Assembly: GCA_964036315.1 (NCBI GenBank)
Contig: OZ038517.1
Span: 47,570,237 to 47,634,236 of the forward strand
Length of the DNA: 64,000 bases
Origin: Acanthosepion esculentum
Lineage: Eukaryota > Mollusca > Cephalopoda > Sepiida > Sepiidae
Reading direction: 5' to 3'
How positions within the stretch are numbered: position 1 is the first letter of the stretch; each line of letters begins with the position of its first letter. Below the pieces are notes generated by a model. It saw nothing but the letters and a program-made list of their open reading frames with translations, did no database searches and was not told the DNA's origin. A program made the position numbers and the translations under genes. Positions 44,901 through 59,300 of the stretch are shown here, piece by piece.

Positions 44901-47900
44901 TATGCAATATATTTTAAGGATCAGAGGATATTCAACCAAGAATGTTGGGTTATAAAAAGCCAAAATGAGATAAAGAAAAGACTAGTCTTAAATTAATAAT
45001 GAAAATACTTATGCAATATATTTTAAGGATCAGAGGATATTCAACCAAGAATGTTGGGTTATAAAAAGCCAAAATGAGATAAAGAAAAGACTAGCCTTAA
45101 ATTAATAATGAAAATACTTATGCAATATATTTTAAGGATCAGAGGATATTCAACCAAGAATGTTGGGTTATAAAAAGCCAAAATGAGATAAAGAAAAGAC
45201 TAGCCTTAAATTAATAATGAAAATACTTATGCAATATATTTTAAGGATCAGAGGATATTCAACCAAGAATGTTGGGTTATAAAAAGCCAAAATGATATAA
45301 AGAAAAGACTAGCCTTAAATTAATAATGAAAATACTTATGCAATATATTTTAAGGATCAGAGGATATTCAACCAAGAATGTTGGGTTATAAAAAGCCACA
45401 ATGATATAAAGAAAAGACTAGCCTTAAATTAATAATGAAAATACTTATGCAATATATTTTAAGGATCAGAGGATATTCAACCAAGAATGTTGGGTTATAA
45501 AAAGCCACAATGATATAAAGAAAAGACTAGCCTTAAATTAATAATGAAAATACTTATGCAATATATTTTAAGGATCAGAGGATATTCAACCAAGAATGTT
45601 GGGTTATAAAAAGCCAAAATGAGATAAAGAAAAGACAAGCCTTAAATTAATAATGAAAATACTTATGCAATATATTTTAAGGATCAGAGGATATTCAACC
45701 AAGAATGTTGGGTTATAAAAAGCCAAAATGATATAAAGAAAAGACTAGCCTTAAATTAATAATGAAAATACTTATGCAATATATTTTAAGGATCAGAGGA
45801 TATTCAACCAAGAATGTTGGGTTATAAAAAGCCAAAATGATATAAAGAAAAGACTAGGCTTAAATTAATAATGAAAATAATTATGCAATATATTTTAAGG
45901 ATCAGAGGATATTCAACCAAGAATGTTGGGTTATAAAAAGCCAAAATGAGATAAAGAAAAGACTAGCCTTAAATTAATAATGAAAATACTTATGCAATAT
46001 ATTTTAAGGATCAGAGGATATTCAACCAAGAATGTTGGGTTATAAAAAGCCAAAATGATATAAAGAAAAGACTAGGCTTAAATTAATAATGAAAATAATT
46101 ATGCAATATATTTTAAGGATCAGAGGATATTCAACCAAGAATGTTGGGTTATAAAAAGCCAAAATGATATAAAGAAAAGACTAGGCTTAAATTAATAATG
46201 AAAATACTTATGCAATATATTTTAAGGATCAGACGATATTCAACCAAGAATGTTGGGTTATAAAAAGCCAAAATGAGATAAAGAAAAGACTAGCCTTAAA
46301 TTAATAATGAAAATACTTATGCAATATATTTTAAGGATCAGAGGATATTCAACCAAGAATGTTGGGTTATAAAAAGCCAAAATGATATAAAGAAAAGACT
46401 AGGCTTAAATTAATAATGAAAATAATTATGCAATATATTTTAAGGATCAGAGGATATTCAACCAAGAATGTTGGGTTATAAAAAGCCAAAATGATATAAA
46501 GAAAAGACTAGGCTTAAATTAATAATGAAAATACTTATGCAATATATTTTAAGGATCAGAGGATATTCAACCAAGAATGTTGGGTTATAAAAAGCCAAAA
46601 TGAGATAAAGAAAAGACTAGCCTTAAATTAATAATGAAAATACTTATGCAATATATTTTAAGGATCAGAGGATATTCAACCAAGAATGTTGGGTTATAAA
46701 AAGCCAAAATGATATAAAGAAAAGACTAGCCTTAAATTAATAATGAAAATACTTATGCAATATATTTTAAGGATCAGAGGATATTCAACCAAGAATGTTG
46801 GGTTATAAAAAGCCAAAATGATATAAAGAAAAGACTAGGCTTAAATTAATAATGAAAATAATTATGCAATATATTTTAAGGATCAGAGGATATTCAACCA
46901 AGAATGTTGGGTTATAAAAAGCCAAAATGAGATAAAGAAAAGACTAGCCTTAAATTAATAATGAAAATAATTATGCAATATATTTTAAGGATCAGAGGAT
47001 ATTCAACCAAGAATGTTGGGTTATAAAAAGCCAAAATGATATAAAGAAAAGACTAGCCTTAAATTAATAATGAAAATACTTATGCAATATATTTTAAGGA
47101 TCAGAGGATATTCAACCAAGAATGTTGGGTTATAAAAAGCCACAATGAGATGAAGAAAAGACTAGCCTTAAATTAATAATGAAAATACTTATGCAATATA
47201 TTTTAAGGATCAGAGGATATTCAACCAAGAATGTTGGGTTATAAAAAGCCACAATGAGATGAAGAAAAGACTAGCCTTAAATTAATAATGAAAATACTTA
47301 TGCAATATATTTTAAGGATCAGAGGATATTCAACCAAGAATGTTGGGTTATAAAAAGCCAAAATGATATAAAGAAAAGACTAGCCTTAAATTAATAATGA
47401 AAATACTTATGCAATATATTTTAAGGATCAGAGGATATTCAACCAAGAATGTTGGGTTATAAAAAGCCAAAATGATATAAAGAAAAGACTAGCCTTAAAT
47501 TAATAATGAAAATACTTATGCAATATATTTTAAGGATCAGAGGATATTCAACCAAGAATGTTGGGCTATAAAAAGCCAAAATGAGATAAAGAAAAGACTA
47601 GCCTTAAATTAATAATGAAAATACTTATGCAATATATTTTAAGGATCAGAGGATATTCAACCAAGAATGTTGGGTTATAAAAAGCCAAAATGAGATGAAG
47701 AAAAGACTAGCCTTAAATTAATAATGAAAATACTTATGCAATATATTTTAAGGATCAGAGGATATTCAACCAAGAATGTTGGGTTATAAAAAGCCAAAAT
47801 GATATAAAGAAAAGACTAGTCTTAAATTAATAATGAAAATACTTATGCAATATATTTTAAGGATCAGAGGATATTCAACCAAGAATGTTGGGTTATAAAA

Positions 47901-49289
47901 AGCCAAAATGAGATAAAGAAAAGACTAGCCTTAAATTAATAATGAAAATAATTATGCAATATATTTTAAGGATCAGAGGATATTCAACCAAGAATGTTGG
48001 GTTATAAAAAGCCAAAATGAGATAAAGAAAAGACTAGCCTTAAATTAATAATGAAAATACTTATGCAATATATTTTAAGGATCAGAGGATATTCAACCAA
48101 GAATGTTGGGTTATAAAAAGCCAAAATGATATAAAGAAAAGACTAGCCTTAAATTAATAATGAAAATACTTATGCAATATATTTTAAGGATCAGAGGATA
48201 TTCAACCAAGAATGTTGGGTTATAAAAAGCCAAAATGAGATAAAGAAAAGACTAGCCTTAAATTAATAATGAAAATACTTATGCAATATATTTTAAGGAT
48301 CAGAGGATATTCAACCAAGAATGTTGGGTTATAAAAAGCCACAATGATATAAAGAAAAGACTAGCCTTAAATTAATAATGAAAATACTTATGCAATATAT
48401 TTTAAGGATCAGAGGATATTCAACCAAGAATGTTGGGTTATAAAAAGCCAAAATGAGATAAAGAAAAGACTAGCCTTAAATTAATAATGAAAATAATTAT
48501 GCAATATATTTTAAGGATCAGAGGATATTCAACCAAGAATGTTGGGTTATAAAAAGCCAAAATGAGATAAAGAAAAGACTAGCCTTAAATTAATAATGAA
48601 AATACTTATGCAATATATTTTAAGGATCAGAGGATATTCAACCAAGAATGTTGGGTTATAAAAAGCCAAAATGAGATAAAGAAAAGACTAGCCTTAAATT
48701 AATAATGAAAATACTTATGCAATATATTTTAAGGATCAGAGGATATTCAACCAAGAATGTTGGGTTATAAAAAGCCACAATGATATAAAGAAAAGACTAG
48801 CCTTAAATTAATAATGAAAATACTTATGCAATATATTTTAAGGATCAGAGGATATTCAACCAAGAATGTTGGGTTATAAAAAGCCAAAATGAGATAAAGA
48901 AAAGACTAGCCTTAAATTAATAATGAAAATACTTATGCAATATATTTTAAGGATCAGAGGATATTCAACCAAGAATGTTGGGTTATAAAAAGCCAAAATG
49001 ATATAAAGAAAAGACTAGCCTTAAATTAATAATGAAAATACTTATGCAATATGTTTTAAGGATCAGAGGATATTCAACCAAGAATGTTGGGTTATAAAAA
49101 GCCACAATGATATAAAGAAAAGACTAGCCTTAAATTAATAATGAAAATACTTATGCAATATATTTTAAGGATCAGAGGATATTCAACCAAGAATGTTGGG
49201 TTATAAAAAGCCAAAATGAGATAAAGAAAAGACTAGCCTTAAATTAATAATGAAAATAATTATGCAATATATTTTAAGGATCAGAGGAT

Positions 49290-50340
49290 ATTCAACCAAG
49301 AATGTTGGGTTATAAAAAGCCACAATGAGATAAAGAAAAGACTAGCCTTACATTAATAATGAAAATAATTATGCAATATATTTTAAGGATCAGAGGATAT
49401 TCAACCAAGAATGTTGGGTTATAAAAAGCCAAAATGAGATAAAGAAAAGACTAGGCTTAAATTAATAATGAAAATACTTATGCAATATATTTTAAGGATC
49501 AGAGGATATTCAACCAAGAATGTTGGGTTATAAAAATCCAAAATGAGATAAAGAAAAGACTAGCCTTAAATTAATAATGAAAATACTTATGCAATATATT
49601 TTAATGATCAGAGGATATTCAACCAAGAATGTTGGGTTATAAAAAGCCAAAATGAGATAAAGAAAAGACTAGCCTTAAATTAATAATGAAAATAATTATG
49701 CAATATATTTTAAGGATCAGAGGATATTCAACCAAGAATGTTGGTTTATAAAAAGCCACAATGATATAAAGAAAAGACTAGCCTTAAATTAATAATGAAA
49801 ATACTTATGCAATATATTTTAAGGATCAGAGGATATTCAACCAAGAATGTTGGGTTATAAAAAGCCAAAATGAGATAAAGAAAAGACTAGCCTTAAATTA
49901 ATAATGAAAATACTTATGCAATATATTTTAAGGATCAGAGGATATTCAACCAAGAATGTTGGGTTATAAAAAGCCACAATGATATAAAGAAAAGACTAGC
50001 CTTAAATTAATAATGAAAATACTTATGCAATATATTTTAAGGATCAGAGGATATTCAACCAAGAATGTTGGGTTATAAAAAGCCAAAATGAGATAAAGAA
50101 AAGACTAGCCTTAAATTAATAATGAAAATAATTATGCAATATATTTTAAGGATCAGAGGATATTCAACCAAGAATGTTGGGTTATAAAAAGCCACAATGA
50201 TATAAAGAAAAGACTAGCCTTAAATTAATAATGAAAATACTTATGCAATATATTTTAAGGATCAGAGGATATTCAACCAAGAATGTTGGGTTATAAAAAG
50301 CCAAAATGAGATAAAGAAAAGACTAGCCTTAAATTAATAA
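49290..50340. repeat. Satellite block copied again at +3,052 bp (28 units)
   Basis: Rare private variants TTACATTAATAAT (49,351), TATAAAAATCC (49,537), TTAATGATC (49,603) and TTGGTTTATA (49,741) recur at 52,403, 52,589, 52,653 and 52,793. All except the third (3,050-3,052 by eye) are exactly 3,052 bp away, which is 28 x 109. Confidence 0.88.
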
Positions 50341-53300
50341 TGAAAATAATTATGCAATATATTTTAAGGATCAGAGGATATTCAACCAAGAATGTTGGGT
50401 TATAAAAAGCCACAATGATATAAAGAAAAGACTAGCCTTAAATTAATAATGAAAATACTTATGCAATATATTTTAATGATCAGAGGATATTCAACCAAGA
50501 ATGTTGGGTTATAAAAAGCCAAAATGAGATAAAGAAAAGACTAGCCTTAAATTAATAATGAAAATAATTATGCAATATATTTTAAGGATCAGAGGATATT
50601 CAACCAAGAATGTTGGGTTATAAAAAGCCACAATGAGATAAAGAAAAGACTAGCCTTAAATTATTAATGAAAATAATTATGCAATATATTTTAAGGATCA
50701 GAGGATATTCAACCAAGAATGTTGGGTTATAAAAAGCCACAATGATATAAAGAAAAGACTAGCCTTAAATTAATAATGAAAATACTTATGCAATATATTT
50801 TAAGGATCAGAGGATATTCAACCAAGAATGTTGGGTTATAAAAAGCCACAATGAGATGAAGAAAAGACTAGCCTTAGATTAATAATGAAAATAATTATGC
50901 AATATATTTTAAGGATCAGAGGATATTCAACCAAGAATGTTGGGTTATAAAAAGCCACAATGAGATAAAGAAAAGACTAGCCTTAAATTAATAATGAAAA
51001 TAATTATGCAATATATTTTAAGGATCAGAGGATATTCAACCAAGAATGTTGGGTTATAAAAAGCCACAATGATATAAAGAAAAGACTAGCCTTAAATTAA
51101 TAATGAAAATACTTATGCAATATATTTTAAGGATCAGAGGATATTCAACCAAGAATGTTGGGTTATAAAAAGCCAAGATGAGATAAAGAAAAGACTAGCC
51201 TTAAATTAATAATGAAAATAATTATGCAATATATTTTAAGGATCAGAGGATATTCAACCAAGAATGTTGGGTTATAAAAAGCCACAATGAGATAAAGAAA
51301 AGACTAGCCTTAAATTAATAATGAAAATAATTATGCAATATATTTTAAGGATCAGAGGATATTCAACCAAGAATGTTGGGTTATAAAAAGCCACAATGAT
51401 ATAAAGAAAAGACTAGCCTTAAATTAATAATGAAAATACTTATGCAATATATTTTAAGGATCAGAGGATATTCAACCAAGAATGTTGGGTTATAAAAAGC
51501 CAAAATGAGATAAAGAAAAGACTAGCCTTAAATTAATAATGAAAATAATTATGCAATATATTTTAATGATCAGAGGATATTCAACCAAGAATGTTGGGTT
51601 ATAAAAAGCCAAAATGAGATGAAGAAAAGACTAGCCTTAGATTAATAATGAAAATACTTATGCAATATATTTTAAGGATCAGAGGATATTCAACCAAGAA
51701 TGTTGGGTTATAAAAAGCCACAATGATATAAAGAAAAGACTAGCCTTAAATTAATAATGAAAATACTTATGCAATATATTTTAAGGATCAGAGGATATTC
51801 AACCAAGAATGTTGGGTTATAAAAAGCCACAATGAGATAAAGAAAAGACTAGCCTTAAATTAATAATGAAAATAATTATGCAATATATTTTAAGAATCAG
51901 AGGATATTCAACCAAGAATGTTGGGTTATAAAAAGCCACAATGATATAAAGAAAAGACTAGCCTTAAATTAATAATGAAAATACTTATGCAATATGTTTT
52001 AAGGATCAGAGGATATTCAACCAAGAATGTTGGGTTATAAAAAGCCACAATGAGATAAAGAAAAGACTAGCCTTAAATTAATAATGAAAATAATTATGCA
52101 ATATATTTTAAGGATCAGAGGATATTCAACCAAGAATGTTGGGTTATAAAAAGCCACAATGATATAAAGAAAAGACTAGCCTTAAATTAATAATGAAAAT
52201 ACTTATGCAATATATTTTAAGGATCAGAGGATATTCAACCAAGAATGTTGGGTTATAAAAAGCCAAAATGAGATAAAGAAAAGACTAGCCTTAAATTAAT
52301 AATGAAAATAATTATGCAATATATTTTAAGGATCAGAGGATATTCAACCAAGAATGTTGGGTTATAAAAAGCCACAATGAGATGAAGAAAAGACTAGCCT
52401 TACATTAATAATGAAAATAATTATGCAATATATTTTAAGGATCAGAGGATATTCAACCAAGAATGTTGGGTTATAAAAAGCCAAAATGAGATAAAGAAAA
52501 GACTAGGCTTAAATTAATAATGAAAATACTTATGCAATATATTTTAAGGATCAGAGGATATTCAACCAAGAATGTTGGGTTATAAAAATCCAAAATGAGA
52601 TAAAGAAAAGACTAGCCTTAAATTAATAATGAAAATACTTATGCAATATATTTTAATGATCAGAGGATATTCAACCAAGAATGTTGGGTTATAAAAAGCC
52701 AAAATGAGATAAAGAAAAGACTAGCCTTAAATTAATAATGAAAATAATTATGCAATATATTTTAAGGATCAGAGGATATTCAACCAAGAATGTTGGTTTA
52801 TAAAAAGCCACAATGATATAAAGAAAAGACTAGCCTTAAATTAATAATGAAAATACTTATGCAATATATTTTAAGGATCAGAGGATATTCAACCAAGAAT
52901 GTTGGGTTATAAAAAGCCAAAATGAGATAAAGAAAAGACTAGCCTTAAATTAATAATGAAAATACTTATGCAATATATTTTAAGGATCAGAGGATATTCA
53001 ACCAAGAATGTTGGGTTATAAAAAGCCACAATGATATAAAGAAAAGACTAGCCTTAAATTAATAATGAAAATACTTATGCAATATATTTTAAGGATCAGA
53101 GGATATTCAACCAAGAATGTTGGGTTATAAAAAGCCAAAATGAGATAAAGAAAAGACTAGCCTTAAATTAATAATGAAAATAATTATGCAATATATTTTA
53201 AGGATCAGAGGATATTCAACCAAGAATGTTGGGTTATAAAAAGCCACAATGATATAAAGAAAAGACTAGCCTTAAATTAATAATGAAAATACTTATGCAA

Positions 53301-56300
53301 TATATTTTAAGGATCAGAGGATATTCAACCAAGAATGTTGGGTTATAAAAAGCCAAAATGAGATAAAGAAAAGACTAGCCTTAAATTAATAATGAAAATA
53401 ATTATGCAATATATTTTAAGGATCAGAGGATATTCAACCAAGAATGTTGGGTTATAAAAAGCCAAAATGAGATAAAGAAAAGACTAGCCTTAAATTAATA
53501 ATGAAAATACTTATGCAATATATTTTAAGGATCAGAGGATATTCAACCAAGAATGTTGGGTTATAAAAAGCCAAAATGAGATAAAGAAAAGACTAGCCTT
53601 AAATTAATAATGAAAATACTTATGCAATATATTTTAAGGATCAGAGGATATTCAACCAAGAATGTTGGGTTATAAAAAGCCAAAATGAGATAAAGAAAAG
53701 ACTAGCCTTAAATTAATAATGAAAATACTTATGCAATATATTTTAAGGATCAGAGGATATTCAACCAAGAATGTTGGGTTATAAAAAGCCACAATGAGAT
53801 GAAGAAAAGACTAGCCTTAGATTAATAATGAAAATAATTATGCAATATATTTTAAGGATCAGAGGATATTCAACCAAGAATGTTGGGTTATAAAAAGCCA
53901 CAATGATATAAAGAAAAGACTAGCCTTAAATTAATAATGAAAATAATTATGCAATATATTTTAAGGATCAGAGGATATTCAACCAAGAATGTTGGGTTAT
54001 AAAAAGCCACAATGATATAAAGAAAAGACTAGCCTTAAATTAATAATGAAAATACTTATGCAATATATTTTAAGGATCAGAGGATATTCAACCAAGAATG
54101 TTGGGTTATAAAAAGCCAAGATGAGATAAAGAAAAGACTAGCCTTAAATTAATAATGAAAATAATTATGCAATATATTTTAAGGATCAGAGGATATTCAA
54201 CCAAGAATGTTGGGTTATAAAAAGCCACAATGAGATAAAGAAAAGACTAGCCTTAAATTAATAATGAAAATAATTATGCAATATATTTTAAGGATCAGAG
54301 GATATTCAACCAAGAATGTTGGGTTATAAAAAGCCACAATGATATAAAGAAAAGACTAGCCTTAAATTAATAATGAAAATACTTATGCAATATATTTTAA
54401 GGATCAGAGGATATTCAACCAAGAATGTTGGGTTATAAAAAGCCACAATGAGATAAAGAAAAGACTAGCCTTAAATTAATAATGAAAATAATTATGCAAT
54501 ATATTTTAAGGATCAGAGGATATTCAACCAAGAATGTTGGGTTATAAAAAGCCACAATGAGATAAAGAAAAGACTAGCCTTAAATTAATAATGAAAATAC
54601 TTATGCAATATATTTTAAGGATCAGAGGATATTCAACCAAGAATGTTGGGTTATAAAAAGCCACAATGAGATAAAGAAAAGACTAGCCTTAAATTAATAA
54701 TGAAAATAATTATGCAATATATTTTAAGGATCAGAGGATATTCAACCAAGAATGTTGGGTTATAAAAAGCCACAATGAGATAAAGAAAAGACTAGCCTTA
54801 AATTAATAATGAAAATAATTATGCAATATATTTTAAGAATCAGAGGATATTCAACCAAGAATGTTGGGTTATAAAAAGCCACAATGATATAAAGAAAAGA
54901 CTAGCCTTAAATTAATAATGAAAATACTTATGCAATATATTTTAAGGATCAGAGGATATTCAACCAAGAATGTTGGGTTATAAAAAGCCACAATGAGATA
55001 AAGAAAAGACTAGCCTTAAATTAATAATGAAAATAATTATGCAATATATTTTAAGGATCAGAGGATATTCAACCAAGAATGTTGGGTTATAAAAAGCCAC
55101 AATGATATAAAGAAAAGACTAGCCTTAAATTAATAATGAAAATACTTATGCAATATATTTTAAGGATCAGAGGATATTCAACCAAGAATGTTGGGTTATA
55201 AAAAGCCACAATGAGATAAAGAAAAGACTAGCCTTAAATTAATAATGAAAATAATTATGCAATATATTTTAATGATCAGAGGATATTCAACCAAGAATGT
55301 TGGGTTATAAAAAGCCAAAATGAGATGAAGAAAAGACTAGCCTTAGATTAATAATGAAAATACTTATGCAATATATTTTAAGGATCAGAGGATATTCAAC
55401 CAAGAATGTTGGGTTATAAAAAGCCACAATGATATAAAGAAAAGACTAGCCTTAAATTAATAATGAAAATACTTATGCAATATATTTTAAGGATCAGAGG
55501 ATATTCAACCAAGAATGTTGGGTTATAAAAAGCCACAATGAGATAAAGAAAAGACTAGCCTTAAATTAATAATGAAAATAATTATGCAATATATTTTAAG
55601 AATCAGAGGATATTCAACCAAGAATGTTGGGTTATAAAAAGCCACAATGATATAAAGAAAAGACTAGCCTTAAATTAATAATGAAAATACTTATGCAATA
55701 TATTTTAAGGATCAGAGGATATTCAACCAAGAATGTTGGGTTATAAAAAGCCACAATGAGATAAAGAAAAGACTAGCCTTAAATTAATAATGAAAATAAT
55801 TATGCAATATATTTTAAGGATCAGAGGATATTCAACCAAGAATGTTGGGTTATAAAAAGCCACAATGAGATAAAGAAAAGACTAGCCTTAAATTAATAAT
55901 GAAAATAATTATGCAATATATTTTAAGGATCAGAGGATATTCAACCAAGAATGTTGGGTTATAAAAAGCCACAATGATATAAAGAAAAGACTAGCCTTAA
56001 ATTAATAATGAAAATACTTATGCAATATATTTTAAGGATCAGAGGATATTCAACCAAGAATGTTGGGTTATAAAAAGCCAAAATGAGATAAAGAAAAGAC
56101 TAGCCTTAAATTAATAATGAAAATACTTATGCAATATATTTTAAGGATCAGAGGATATTCAACCAAGAATGTTGGGTTATAAAAAGCCAAAATGAGATAA
56201 AGAAAAGACTAGCCTTAAAATAATAATGAAAATAATTATGCAATATATTTTAAGGATCAGAGGATATTCAACCAAGAATGTTGGTTTATAAAAAGCCACA

Positions 56301-59300
56301 ATGATATAAAGAAAAGACTAGCCTTAAATTAATAATGAAAATACTTATGCAATATATTTTAAGGATCAGAGGATATTCAACCAAGAATGTTGGGTTATAA
56401 AAAGCCAAAATGAGATAAAGAAAAGACTAGCCTTAAATTAATAATGAAAATACTTATGCAATATATTTTAAGGATCAGAGGATATTCAACCAAGAATGTT
56501 GGGTTATAAAAAGCCACAATGAGATGAAGAAAAGACTAGCCTTAAATTAATAATGAAAATACTTATGCAATATATTTTAAGGATCAGAGGATATTCAACC
56601 AAGAATGTTGGGTTATAAAAAGCCAAAATGAGATAAAGAAAAGACTAGCCTTAAATTAATAATGAAAATACTTATGCAATATATTTTAAGGATCAGAGGA
56701 TATTCAACCAAGAATGTTGGGTTATAAAAAGCCAAAATGAGATAAAGAAAAGACTAGCCTTAAATTAATAATGAAAATACTTATGCAATATATTTTAAGG
56801 ATCAGAGGATATTCAACCAAGAATGTTGGGTTATAAAAAGCCAAAATAAGATAAAGAAAAGACTAGCCTTAAATTAATAATGAAAATACTTATGCAATAT
56901 ATTTTAAGGATCAGAGGATATTCAACCAAGAATGTTGGGTTATAAAAAGCCACAATGAGATGAAGAAAAAACTAGCCTTAAATTAATAATGAAAATACTT
57001 ATGCAATATATTTTAAGGATCAGAGGATATTCAACCAAGAATGTTGGGTTATAAAAAGCCAAAATGAGATAAAGAAAAGACTAGCCTTAAATTAATAATG
57101 AAAATACTTATGCAATATATTTTAAGGATCAGAGGATATTCAACCAAGAATGTTGGGTTATAAAAAGCCAAAATGAGATAAAGAAAAGACTAGCCTTAAA
57201 TTAATAATGAAAATACTTATGCAATATATTTTAAGGATCAGAGGATATTCAACCAAGAATGTTGGGTTATAAAAAGCCAAAATGAGATAAAGAAAAGACT
57301 AGCCTTAAATTAATAATGAAAATACTTATGCAATATATTTTAAGGATCAGAGGATATTCAACCAAGAATGTTGGGTTATAAAAAGCCACAATGAGATAAA
57401 GAAAAGACTAGCCTTAAATTAATAATGAAAATAATTATGCAATATATTTTAAGAATCAGAGGATATTCAACCAAGAATGTTGGGTTATAAAAAGCCACAA
57501 TGATATAAAGAAAAGACTAGCCTTAAATTAATAATGAAAATACTTATGCAATATATTTTAAGGATCAGAGGATATTCAACCAAGAATGTTGGGTTATAAA
57601 AAGCCACAATGAGATAAAGAAAAGACTAGCCTTAAATTAATAATGAAAATAATTATGCAATATATTTTAAGGATCAGAGGATATTCAACCAAGAATGTTG
57701 GGTTATAAAAAGCCACAATGAGATAAAGAAAAGACTAGCCTTAAATTAATAATGAAAATAATTATGCAATATATTTTAAGGATCAGAGGATATTCAACCA
57801 AGAATGTTGGGTTATAAAAAGCCACAATGATATAAAGAAAAGACTAGCCTTAAATTAATAATGAAAATACTTATGCAATATATTTTAAGGATCAGAGGAT
57901 ATTCAACCAAGAATGTTGGGTTATAAAAAGCCAAAATGAGATAAAGAAAAGACTAGCCTTAAATTAATAATGAAAATACTTATGCAATATATTTTAAGGA
58001 TCAGAGGATATTCAACCAAGAATGTTGGGTTATAAAAAGCCACAATGAGATAAAGAAAAGACTAGCCTTAAATTAATAATGAAAATAATTATGCAATATA
58101 TTTTAAGGATCAGAGGATATTCAACCAAGAATGTTGGGTTATAAAAAGCCACAATGATATAAAGAAAAGACTAGCCTTAAATTAATAATGAAAATACTTA
58201 TGCAATATATTTTAAGGATCAGAGGATATTCAACCAAGAATGTTGGGTTATAAAAAGCCAAAATGAGATAAAGAAAAGACTAGCCTTAAATTAATAATGA
58301 AAATAATTATGCAATATATTTTAAGGATCAGAGGATATTCAACCAAGAATGTTGGTTTATAAAAAGCCACAATGATATAAAGAAAAGACTAGCCTTAAAT
58401 TAATAATGAAAATACTTATGCAATATATTTTAAGGATCAGAGGATATTCAACCAAGAATGTTGGGTTATAAAAAGCCAAAATGAGATAAAGAAAAGACTA
58501 GCCTTAAATTAATAATGAAAATACTTATGCAATATATTTTAAGGATCAGAGGATATTCAACCAAGAATGTTGGGTTATAAAAAGCCACAATGAGATGAAG
58601 AAAAGACTAGCCTTAAATTAATAATGAAAATACTTATGCAATATATTTTAAGGATCAGAGGATATTCAACCAAGAATGTTGGGTTATAAAAAGCCAAAAT
58701 GAGATAAAGAAAAGACTAGCCTTAAATTAATAATGAAAATACTTATGCAATATATTTTAAGGATCAGAGGATATTCAACCAAGAATGTTGGGTTATAAAA
58801 AGCCAAAATGAGATAAAGAAAAGACTAGCCTTAAATTAATAATGAAAATACTTATGCAATATATTTTAAGGATCAGAGGATATTCAACCAAGAATGTTGG
58901 GTTATAAAAAGCCAAAATAAGATAAAGAAAAGACTAGCCTTAAATTAATAATGAAAATACTTATGCAATATATTTTAAGGATCAGAGGATATTCAACCAA
59001 GAATGTTGGGTTATAAAAAGCCACAATGAGATGAAGAAAAGACTAGCCTTAAATTAATAATGAAAATACTTATGCAATATATTTTAAGGATCAGAGGATA
59101 TTCAACCAAGAATGTTGGGTTATAAAAAGCCAAAATGAGATAAAGAAAAGACTAGCCTTAAATTAATAATGAAAATACTTATGCAATATATTTTAAGGAT
59201 CAGAGGATATTCAACCAAGAATGTTGGGTTATAAAAAGCCAAAATGAGATAAAGAAAAGACTAGCCTTAAATTAATAATGAAAATACTTATGCAATATAT